Below, in pieces: positions 1 to 4,898 of a stretch of DNA of 6,218 nucleotides. The notes under the pieces are model-generated. The model did not search any database. It saw only the letters and a list, made by a program, of their open reading frames with translations, and was not told where the DNA came from. The translations under genes were made by a program, and so were the position numbers. The DNA is from Kiritimatiellales bacterium (GTDB lineage: Bacteria; Verrucomicrobiota; Kiritimatiellia; Kiritimatiellales; Pontiellaceae), in contig JAUXGY010000118.1 in NCBI GenBank assembly GCA_030621805.1, forward strand, positions 1 to 6,218. The letters are read 5' to 3'. Each line of letters opens with the position of its first letter. The first letter of the stretch is position 1.

Positions 1-1
1 G

Positions 2-397
2 GCTACGATCCGACTTATCTATCTGCAGGACATCATGCCCACCGCGATCGAGCTGTCGGGTGCGCCAATTCCGGAGCGGGTCGAGTTCAACAGCTTGATG
101 CCTTTGCTGAACGGAAAGAAAAAGCAGCAGTACAAGGCACTCTATGGCGCCTATATGAATCGCCAACGCATGGTCGTCGTCGGCGACTATAAGCTCATCA
201 TCTATCCGACCATTAAGGTAAACCGCCTCTATAACCTGAAAAAGGATCCACAGGAAATGAACGACCTTGCGGCCAATCCGGAATATGCAGGAAAGATTGC
301 CCAGTTGAAAAAAACCTTCATCAAACTGCAAAAGCAGACCGGCGACACCCTCGACATCGACAACCCGACACCGCCCAAGAAGAAATCCAAGGTATAG
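2..397 (+). CDS. Type I sulfatase, C-terminal fragment (5' end outside window)
   Basis: This is the last 131 codons of a sulfatase of the alkaline-phosphatase-like superfamily (PF00884), which hydrolyses sulfate esters, in these bacteria usually on sulfated polysaccharides. The frame is open from base 2, so the gene starts upstream. Visible family signatures are LQDIMPT (residues 8-14 of the fragment), the usual 'D-x-x-PT' element after the catalytic half; the strand RMVVVGDYKLIIYP (56-69), matching the usual 'R...G.WKLI.YP'; and LYNLKKDPQEMNDLA (76-90), matching the C-terminal 'L(Y/F)DL..DP.E..NLA' motif. The active-site C/S-x-P-x-R motif that is oxidised to formylglycine lies outside the window, so catalytic competence and substrate class cannot be judged. 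The tail is Lys-rich (PPKKKSKV). The DUF1080 gene follows after 38 nt on the same strand, suggesting one operon. The family call is firm; the substrate is unknown. Confidence 0.86.
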   Translation, partial: ATIRLIYLQDIMPTAIELSGAPIPERVEFNSLMPLLNGKKKQQYKALYGAYMNRQRMVVVGDYKLIIYPTIKVNRLYNLKKDPQEMNDLAANPEYAGKIAQLKKTFIKLQKQTGDTLDIDNPTPPKKKSKV

Positions 398-435
398 GAA
401 AACCTGAAACAACGAATCAAAAGAGAGGAAACAAC

Positions 436-1125
436 ATGAAAAAACTCATAATCGTATCTCTTGTCGCTATGGCCTGCCTGTCTGGTCTGGCTGAAACACA
501 AGCCCTGTTTAATGGAAATAATTTGCAGGGCTGGCACGTGGATGTGCCCAAGATGGATAAGGATCCGAACTTGAAAAGTCCGTTCATCGTGCGCGATGGA
601 CTGCTTGTCAGTCTGGGAAATCCCAAGGGCCACCTCATCAGCGATGCGGTCTATCAAAACTATCGCCTGGAGGTTGAATATCGTTTTTCCGCGAAACCCG
701 GAAACTGCGGGGTACTGGTTCATGCATCGACGCCGCGGGCGCTGTACGGCATGTTCCCCCAGTCTATCGAGGTGCAGATGATGCACCAGAACGCCGGCGA
801 CTTTTGGTGCATTGAGGAAGACATCAGCGTAACCAACATGGTTGCCCGTCGAGGCCCCAAGGAAAAATGGGGCGTGTCGGGAAAGAAGGCCCGACGCATT
901 AAAAACCTAACGGAAAACTCCGAAAAACCCGCTGGCGAGTGGAACACGATGGTGATCGAATGCCTCGGCGACGCTATCATGGTCTGGGTCAACGGCGATC
1001 TCGTTAACCAGGGTTTCGACTGCACGGTGGCGAAGGGACAGCTTGCGCTGCAAGCGGAGGGTTCCGAGGTCGAATTTAGGAAACTCCAGCTCACGTCCAT
1101 CACCGCATTTAGCGTAAGGCTCTAA
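436..1125 (+). CDS. Secreted DUF1080 / 3-keto-disaccharide hydrolase-family protein
   Basis: This 229-residue protein belongs to PF06439 (DUF1080), a concanavalin-like beta-sandwich family now named after hydrolysis of 3-keto-glycosides and very common in PVC bacteria and Bacteroidetes. Residues 1-23 form a signal peptide (MKK, then a hydrophobic run). Cleavage after A19 or A23 is plausible; C14 follows A-M-A, a poor lipobox, so a lipoprotein is possible but not favoured. Family landmarks are LFNGNNLQGW (24-33), the strands around YRLEVEYRF and GNCGVLVH (76-96), SIEVQM (110-115), GEWNTMVIEC (167-176), VWVNGDLVNQ (183-192) and GQLALQAEGSEVEFRKLQL (201-219). Length is normal for a single-domain member. 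The start is supported by a purine-rich AGAGGAA at 424-430. It probably shares a transcript with the upstream sulfatase. The role in breaking 3-keto sugars is known for some relatives only; no partner glycoside 3-oxidase is visible here. Confidence 0.92.
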   Translation: MKKLIIVSLVAMACLSGLAETQALFNGNNLQGWHVDVPKMDKDPNLKSPFIVRDGLLVSLGNPKGHLISDAVYQNYRLEVEYRFSAKPGNCGVLVHASTPRALYGMFPQSIEVQMMHQNAGDFWCIEEDISVTNMVARRGPKEKWGVSGKKARRIKNLTENSEKPAGEWNTMVIECLGDAIMVWVNGDLVNQGFDCTVAKGQLALQAEGSEVEFRKLQLTSITAFSVRL

Positions 1126-1128
1126 TTT

Positions 1129-1191
1129 CCACCACGGAAGACACCGAATGCACGGAAGAAAGGAGCATTGGATTAGCTTCGTGTGTTTGGC
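1129..1191. repeat. 9-bp tandem repeat with decayed inverted arm in a convergent gap
   Basis: Three consecutive 9-bp units are seen at 1133-1141 (CACGGAAGA), 1142-1150 (CACCGAATG) and 1151-1159 (CACGGAAGA); the outer two are identical. At 1177-1191 the sequence CTTCGTGTGTTTGGC reads, on the other strand, as a degenerate copy of the same unit series, so the whole can fold as an imperfect hairpin. The element begins 3 nt after the DUF1080 stop codon and ends 7 nt before the end of the oppositely oriented cytochrome gene. From memory, similar 'CCACGGA..ACACGGA' elements recur between genes of many environmental bacteria. It could act as a bidirectional transcription end or processing site, or be a passive miniature repeat; the sequence does not decide. 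Confidence 0.6.
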
Positions 1192-1197
1192 AGAGGG

Positions 1198-3033
1198 CTA
1201 TAGCGAAAGAACATATTCAATGAGGTCGTCCAGCTCTTTTTCTGTGAGTTGGGAGGTGTGTCCGTGGCGGTCGTTCAGGTTAAAGGTCTGGAAGGTGGAC
1301 TTCATCGTAGCGGCCCGCCCGTCATAGAGATAGGGGGCGGTGCGCCACACTTCAACCAGGGTGGGAGTATCGAATTCGACCCCCTTTTCCCGTTCTGTTC
1401 CGGAGCCGACATCGTGTTTCTGCATGTCTGTGAAATAGGTTCCAGAATGGCAATAGATGCAGCTGGATTCTTCCTCGAAGATTTTCTTGCCGCGCAACGC
1501 GGCTTCGCTCAGCTTGCCCTCGACGAAGTATGGGCTGGAGATGGGCTGAATCGATTTGAGGAAGGCATCGATGGCCGATGCTTTTTCTTCGCTGGCGGGT
1601 GCGAATTGGATGTGTCGGATTCCTGCGCGCACCGCAGTCTCGGCATCGGGCCGGATGCCGGTAATCATGACGGGCGGGGTGGCGTGCGAGAGTAGCAGGC
1701 TCTTGGTGCTTTTCGGGTTTCCGATCCCATCGTTGAGCAGATCCCAGTTGACGGCATCGGTTCGGGCATCCGGATGGCAGGTGGAGCAGCTTTGCCATTG
1801 CTGGAAGCAGAGTGCGGCGTCGTTGAAATACATTTCGCCCTTGCGAACCGTATTCATCGCTTTTTGCGGGCCGAGCGAAACGGAGCGGACGTTGTTCTTG
1901 AGGGTCGGATCGAGCGCAACCACGCCGATGGACCCGGAAAAATATTCGGTGACGTAGACCCGGTTTTTTAGAACCACGAGATTGCGAGGGCCGTTACCCT
2001 TAAGCGGAACGCGGCGGCGGATGTCGTAGAGAAAGCTCAGGTTATTCATGGGGTTGTCCGCCCGCTCCTCGAACTTTCGGGTGGCATCGTGTTCCGGAAC
2101 ACCGGCGAGTTTTTCCATCAGCGCCGCGCGGTCGATAATGCTGATTTCATGCGTTGCGGAGTGCGCCACCACAATATATTTATTGTCTGGCGAACAGGCC
2201 ACGCCCCAGGGGTTGGCCGCGCCCCGGTCAATGTCGTCGAGCAGCACGGTATGCAGGAGTTTCTGGCGTTGCACATCGATAATGTTCAGAGCGTGGGTGT
2301 TGATCCAGCCGCGTTCAATCTGCGTGGTCGGCACGAGGAAACGTGCGAAGATGGAGGGGATGTAGAGGAACTTCCCATCAGGCGAGAGGGTCATTTCACG
2401 CAGATCGATCGCCCCGTTGGGGAGGGGGATGCTTTTTACCACGGCCTGTTTTTTTGTGTCGATTACGTTGATAACGGAGGTCATGTGGTCGACGTTAGCG
2501 GCTCCGGTGGGCAGATGGTTGGCCACAAAAAGAAATTGCCCGTCACGCGTTAGCGCCAAGGCGACCGGCTCGCGCACCACGGGGATCGTTTTGAGGGTTT
2601 CGCCGGAGGCAAGGTCGATGATGGCCACGTTGTTGTTGAAGCGGTTGCAGACGTAAAGGGTTTTTTCGTCGGGACTGAGCGTCGGAGCCATCGGGGTATG
2701 GCCGGTCTTGATCGTCAGGAGGATTTCTCCTGAGTCCGCATCGATGCCATAGACGCGACCGGCCGGTTCCTCCACGGTGACATACAATTTTTTGCCGTCG
2801 TTCGAAAGGGCCAATCCGTTGGGTTGGGCGGGCAGGGGATAGCGCTTGTCCGGCTTGCCGGTTCTCGGGATAATGCGCGCAATCTGCTGGGCGGTCTTCT
2901 CGCCGACATAGATCACCTCGCCGCGCTGATCCGCAACAAGGGGTAGCGGCGATGAGTATAGCGCGGGTTCGGCAACCACCGTTCCGCACGCCAGCATGAA
3001 AAGGAATAGTCGGTAATAGGGTTTCAATCGCAT
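1198..3033 (-). CDS. Secreted YVTN beta-propeller / di-heme cytochrome c (CcP/MauG-like) protein
   Basis: A 611-residue exported protein with two parts. Residues 1-21 are a signal peptide (MRLKPYYRLF, hydrophobic run, cleavage likely after VVA). Residues ~30-395 are a seven-bladed-type propeller with repeated motifs such as LALSNDGKKLYVT (74-86), LSPDEKTLYVCN (119-130), LTRDGQFLFVAN (161-172), LSPDGKFLYIPS (216-227) and CSPDNKYIVVAH (280-291). Residues ~396-611 resemble the di-heme cytochrome c peroxidase/MauG family (PF03150 type). Two c-type haem sites are visible, CSTCH (416-420) and CIYCH (525-529), then TPTLVEVWRTAPYLYDGRA (556-574), which is the family signature, and an LTEKELDDLIEYVLSL end typical of cytochrome c. 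M577 follows the signature and might be a distal haem ligand (inference). Haem attachment implies a periplasmic location. An in-frame TGA two codons upstream fixes ATG 3033 as the most upstream start; GGAA at 3041-3044 is a weak ribosome site. Peroxidase or oxidase activity is not proven. Confidence 0.93.
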   Translation of the reverse strand: MRLKPYYRLFLFMLACGTVVAEPALYSSPLPLVADQRGEVIYVGEKTAQQIARIIPRTGKPDKRYPLPAQPNGLALSNDGKKLYVTVEEPAGRVYGIDADSGEILLTIKTGHTPMAPTLSPDEKTLYVCNRFNNNVAIIDLASGETLKTIPVVREPVALALTRDGQFLFVANHLPTGAANVDHMTSVINVIDTKKQAVVKSIPLPNGAIDLREMTLSPDGKFLYIPSIFARFLVPTTQIERGWINTHALNIIDVQRQKLLHTVLLDDIDRGAANPWGVACSPDNKYIVVAHSATHEISIIDRAALMEKLAGVPEHDATRKFEERADNPMNNLSFLYDIRRRVPLKGNGPRNLVVLKNRVYVTEYFSGSIGVVALDPTLKNNVRSVSLGPQKAMNTVRKGEMYFNDAALCFQQWQSCSTCHPDARTDAVNWDLLNDGIGNPKSTKSLLLSHATPPVMITGIRPDAETAVRAGIRHIQFAPASEEKASAIDAFLKSIQPISSPYFVEGKLSEAALRGKKIFEEESSCIYCHSGTYFTDMQKHDVGSGTEREKGVEFDTPTLVEVWRTAPYLYDGRAATMKSTFQTFNLNDRHGHTSQLTEKELDDLIEYVLSL

Positions 3034-3099
3034 GGGTCATTTCCAGAAGGCATTGTAAAACCAACGTATTGTGCATGTTTTTATGGACAGGGAAACCTA

Positions 3100-3132
3100 T
3101 TTCCATGGATGGAAAATGCTTCCCATGGAAAG
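3100..3132. promoter_or_regulatory. Twin palindromes, candidate operator of the cytochrome gene
   Basis: TTTCCATGGATGGAAA (3100-3115) is a palindrome with perfect 7-bp arms around a central GG. CTTCCCATGGAAAG (3119-3132) is a 14-bp palindrome with one mismatched pair. Both contain CCATGGA, at 3103-3109 and 3123-3129, exactly 20 bp apart, about two helical turns. GGAAA also occurs at 3091, 20 bp before the copy at 3111. The pair starts 67 nt upstream of the cytochrome start codon and lies over 300 nt from the other gene, so it would more naturally serve the cytochrome gene. Binding by a dimeric regulator is inference; an intergenic repeat family is an alternative. Confidence 0.45.
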
Positions 3133-3400
3133 ACTTTGGAGGTCGGTTTGCGGAAAAACCAAGTCTGTGCCCTATCGGATGCCTCGGTTCCATTTAATTT
3201 GAACAACGTGATGAGAAATTTCCACAAGGCCTTCACTTTACTTAAAGCCGGAACCCGTTAAACTTGAAAACATTCTTCGGGGCATGTGGGAAGAGAGAGA
3301 TCTTGGGTAATGAGAACCACGTATATCCAAGGGGCACCACTGAACGGTAATCTTTTCGTAAGGTTGGATGGTATAGAGTTGCAAGTATTGGGTGCGCCGT

Positions 3401-3436
3401 CTGGCAGGGGGGTCCCGCCGGTTACGGTAAATTTAC
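3401..3436 (+). promoter_or_regulatory. GC-rich leader hairpin and overlapping small palindromes before the beta-sandwich gene
   Basis: Bases 3401-3421 can fold as CTGGC-a-GGG / CCC-GCCGG with a GGGT loop: eight pairs including one G-U, and one bulged A. It is followed by TTACGGTAA (3422-3430, odd-centred palindrome) overlapping GTAAATTTAC (3427-3436, perfect 10-bp palindrome), which ends directly at the AAGGAG ribosome site (3437-3442). No U-run follows the hairpin, so it is not a standard terminator. A role in mRNA stability or translation control, or an operator at the palindromes, is possible but not shown. Confidence 0.35.
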
Positions 3437-3449
3437 AAGGAGAAGTGCA

Positions 3450-4199
3450 ATGAATGGACATAGGATTAAATTCGGTCTGGTCATCTTGGCCGCAGGTGTT
3501 GTCGCGGTGCTGGCAGACGAAGGGAAATCGGAAAAGGAGTGGGGCTTCGAGAAGTGCAAGGAGGGTTCCGTTCCTAAGGGCTGGCAGGTTGCCGAGACCG
3601 GCGGTCAAGGCAAGCCGGCCACGTGGGCCGTGGTGGCTGGCGGATCGGATTCCGCCCAGGCCGTTGCCATCACCACCAATGCAAATTATGGGCACACCTT
3701 CAGCCTTCTGATTGCCAAAGAGACGAGCTACAAGGATCTTGAGATTGAAGTGATGGTTAAGGCGATTGCGGGCAAGGAGGATCAGGGCGGAGGCCCGATC
3801 TGGCGCGTCAAGGATGCCGACAACTATTATATCTGCCGCTGGAATCCGTTGGAGAACAACATTCGGCTCTATTACGTTAAGGACGGTCACCGAAAGCAGC
3901 TGGCTTCGGCGGAGATAAAAACGGATACTTCTGTTTGGCACGAGATCGAGGTGGAGCACGAAGGCAATAAGATCGAAGTGAAATTTGATGGTAAGGAAGT
4001 GATCAAATTCGAGGATTCAACCTTCACCGAAGCGGGCAAGGTCGGACTGTGGGCGAAGGCTGACGGCAGAACGATGTTTGATGATTTTGAGGTCTCCGGG
4101 GAGGAGGAAGGCGAGAATCATGACGAGGATCACGACGAGGATCACGACGAGGATGAGGGCGAAGATCACGATGACAACGAAAACAGCGACGATGATTAA
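3450..4199 (+). CDS. Secreted beta-sandwich (LamG/DUF1080-like) protein with Asp/Glu/His-rich tail
   Basis: A 249-residue protein of no assigned function. Residues 1-22 are a signal peptide, cleavage likely after VLA. Residues ~30-215 look like a concanavalin-type beta-sandwich: WGFEKCKEGSVPKGW (31-45), ATWAVV (57-62), NYGHTFSLLIA (79-89), KDLEIEVMVKA (95-105), then EDQGGGPIWRVKDADNYY (110-127), CRWNPLENNIRLY (129-141), WHEIEVEHEGNKIEVKFDG (163-181) and KVGLWAKADGRTMFDDFEV (197-215). This resembles secreted LamG/DUF1080-related proteins of PVC bacteria; from memory similar proteins are annotated as hypothetical. From residue 218 to the end, 22 of 32 residues are Asp or Glu and four are His, built on HDED repeats, which suggests metal or cation binding or a charged anchor. 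ATG 3450 has AAGGAG at 3437-3442 with 7-nt spacing. An enzymatic role is not supported by visible catalytic motifs; ligand binding is the more cautious guess. Confidence 0.87.
   Translation: MNGHRIKFGLVILAAGVVAVLADEGKSEKEWGFEKCKEGSVPKGWQVAETGGQGKPATWAVVAGGSDSAQAVAITTNANYGHTFSLLIAKETSYKDLEIEVMVKAIAGKEDQGGGPIWRVKDADNYYICRWNPLENNIRLYYVKDGHRKQLASAEIKTDTSVWHEIEVEHEGNKIEVKFDGKEVIKFEDSTFTEAGKVGLWAKADGRTMFDDFEVSGEEEGENHDEDHDEDHDEDEGEDHDDNENSDDD
4116..4175 (+). repeat. 12-bp coding tandem repeat (HDED tail)
   Basis: Five successive 12-bp units encode the acidic tail. Units at 4128-4139 and 4140-4151 are identical (GATCACGACGAG); 4116-4127 differs at three bases, and 4152-4163 and 4164-4175 are more diverged. 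The unit length keeps frame, so copy number can change by slippage without breaking the protein. Confidence 0.8.
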
Positions 4200-4277
4200 A
4201 GCATAGGGAATGCACTGGGTTTCTGGGTGTGCTCGCGATTGGTGGGTTGCGGGCGCCGGCTCGACATTCCCGCATGG

Positions 4278-4294
4278 ACAGGATATTTTCCTGT
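4278..4294 (+). promoter_or_regulatory. Small hairpin directly upstream of the thiamine-binding gene's ribosome site
   Basis: ACAGGA (4278-4283) and TCCTGT (4289-4294) are perfect inverted 6-bp arms around a TATTT loop. The hairpin ends 6 nt before the GAGGAGG ribosome site. I see no TPP riboswitch (THI-box) core in the 116 nt upstream of the gene, so thiamine-responsive control by that RNA is not supported. Confidence 0.3.
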
Positions 4295-4300
4295 TTTCCA

Positions 4301-4307
4301 GAGGAGG
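4301..4307 (+). promoter_or_regulatory. Ribosome binding site that fixes the thiamine-binding gene start
   Basis: GAGGAGG lies 8 nt before ATG 4316. An in-frame ATG exists at 4229, but the extra 29 residues it would add do not resemble the family, and there is no comparable ribosome site before it, so 4316 is preferred. Confidence 0.88.
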
Positions 4308-4315
4308 AATTAAGC

Positions 4316-4618
4316 ATGAATATGATCGCCGATTTAACCGTGGTGCCGATCGGGGTGGGCATCTCGCTCTCGAAATATGTCGCCGCCTGCGAAGACACCC
4401 TCAAGCAGACCGGATTAAAAACCACCCTGCACCCGAACGGCACCGCCATCGAAGGGGAGTGGGATGCCGTGATGGCCGCCGTCAAGGCGTGCCACGAAAA
4501 AGTGCATGGCATGGGCGCGCCGCGCGTGTTCACCATCCTGAAGATTGGAACCCGCACCGACCGGGAGCAGTCGCTTGAAGACAAGGTCGAGAGTGTGGTG
4601 GCCAAGCAGGAGGGGTAG
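4316..4618 (+). CDS. MTH1187/YkoF-family thiamine-binding protein
   Basis: A 100-residue cytoplasmic protein of PF01910 (formerly DUF77), a ferredoxin-like-fold family typified by MTH1187 and Bacillus YqgV, which bind thiamine-like ligands and probably act in carrying or salvaging thiamine or precursor. The match runs over the full length, at the usual size of about 100 residues: MIADLTVVPIG (3-13), SLSKYVAACEDTLKQTGL (17-34), TAIEGEWDAVMAAVKACHE (43-61), GMGAPRVFTILKIGTRTDR (65-83). There is no signal peptide. No thiamine transport or biosynthesis gene lies beside it in the window. It is followed within a few bases by a T-run and an inverted-repeat element, so it may be a single-gene transcript. 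Confidence 0.95.
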   Translation: MNMIADLTVVPIGVGISLSKYVAACEDTLKQTGLKTTLHPNGTAIEGEWDAVMAAVKACHEKVHGMGAPRVFTILKIGTRTDREQSLEDKVESVVAKQEG

Positions 4619-4620
4619 TT

Positions 4621-4692
4621 TTTTTGCCGCAAAAGAGCGCAGGGAAACACAAAGGTAGAATGGATTTTTCTTTGTGCCTTTGCGTGGCTAAA
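4621..4692. repeat. 10-bp tandem / inverted repeat element (CGCAAAG type)
   Basis: After the thiamine-binding stop and a run of seven T, three related 10-bp units occur at 4628-4637 (CGCAAAAGAG), 4638-4647 (CGCAGGGAAA) and 4648-4657 (CACAAAGGTA). An inverted copy, CTTTGTGCCTTTGCGTGGC (4670-4688), follows, with CACAAAG (4648-4654) and CTTTGTG (4670-4676) as perfect arms. The whole can form an imperfect hairpin and may serve as a transcript end. From memory, elements of this 'GCAAAGGCGCAAAG' kind occur in large numbers in environmental genomes and are often mis-annotated as proteins containing 'HAKAQR'; the minus strand here encodes exactly such a SHAKAQRK stretch. Its architecture parallels the element at 1129-1191. 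Confidence 0.65.
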
Positions 4693-4720
4693 TCTCTCCT
4701 GCTCTGTGGAGGAGGAATCT

Positions 4721-4795
4721 ATGGCGGCCGAGCTACAAGATCCCGACATGCACATCCGTTTTGTCCCAATGATTAAAGCTGAACGTGACGAGTAG
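4721..4795 (+). CDS. Possible 24-residue mini-protein
   Basis: An ATG at 4721 opens a 24-codon frame ending with TAG at 4793-4795. The peptide begins MAAELQDPDMHIRF and ends in KAERDE; it is charged, has no signal peptide or membrane segment, and I do not recognise it. The main support is the strong ribosome site GGAGGAGG at 4708-4715 with 5-nt spacing, sharing GAGGAGGAAT with the site of the thiamine-binding gene. It could be a genuine small protein, a leader peptide for the downstream gene (104 nt away), the remnant of a decayed gene, or chance. Confidence 0.3.
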   Translation: MAAELQDPDMHIRFVPMIKAERDE

Positions 4796-4804
4796 CCGGG
4801 GAGT

Positions 4805-4889
4805 CTATCCCTTTCTGAAAAGAGGGTTTTGGGAATCCGCTGGGTTCCAGAAGTTTATTATGGGATAGTCCATCCTCTTTAGGCGGAGG
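4805..4889 (+). promoter_or_regulatory. Candidate structured leader with ribosome-site-sequestering helix before the GH43-like gene
   Basis: Several helices can be drawn. CTATCCC (4805-4811) pairs with GGGATAG (4862-4868) as a closing stem. Inside it, CCCTTT (4809-4814) pairs with AGAGGG (4821-4826, one G-U) and is followed by TTTT, like a weak terminator; GGAATCC (4832-4838) pairs with GGGTTCC (4842-4848, one G-U) over a GCT loop. CCTCT (4874-4878) pairs with GGAGG (4885-4889), covering the ribosome site of the gene at 4899. AGAGG (4821-4825) could instead pair with that same CCTCT and free the site. No known riboswitch class was recognised, and helices of this length can arise by chance. 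Confidence 0.33.
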
Positions 4890-4898
4890 TGCAGGAGT

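Larger units (their letters stand above)
3034..3449. other. 416-nt divergent intergenic region
   Basis: No convincing gene lies between the cytochrome gene (reading left) and the beta-sandwich gene (reading right). Both promoters should sit here, but I found no good -35/-10 pair on either strand. The only small plus-strand reading frame noted (ATG at 3211, 16 codons) lacks a ribosome binding site. The structured parts are the twin palindromes at 3100-3132 and the hairpin with short palindromes at 3401-3436, listed separately. The middle (about 3165-3400) shows nothing I can assign. Confidence 0.7.

Noticed and set aside
1249..1957. Plus-strand frames opposite the cytochrome domain
   Set aside because: They are antisense to the two haem motifs and the peroxidase signature and show no domain of their own.
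2543..3193. 216-codon minus-strand frame overlapping the cytochrome gene start
   Set aside because: It is in another frame of the clearly coding propeller region, rich in Arg and Pro as expected of a shadow, and has no family motif.
3367..3382. Sigma-54-like promoter (TGG...TTGC) upstream of the beta-sandwich gene
   Set aside because: The GG and GC elements are 9 nt apart instead of the required 10, and the CAC part of the -24 box is missing.
3258..3959. 233-codon minus-strand frame spanning the intergenic region and the start of the beta-sandwich gene
   Set aside because: It is antisense to a well-supported gene and shows no recognisable domain; the frame is probably open by composition.
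4229..4315. Upstream ATG extending the thiamine-binding protein by 29 residues
   Set aside because: The extension is unlike the family, has no good ribosome site, and a strong site lies before ATG 4316.
4200..4315. TPP riboswitch before the thiamine-binding gene
   Set aside because: Only a GCATAGGGAA stretch recalls the conserved core; the CTGAGA and other core elements and their order are absent.
4024..4755. Long minus-strand reading frame with a SHAKAQRK segment
   Set aside because: It runs antisense through the thiamine-binding gene and the acidic tail, and its recognisable peptide comes from the CGCAAAG-type repeat, a familiar annotation artefact.
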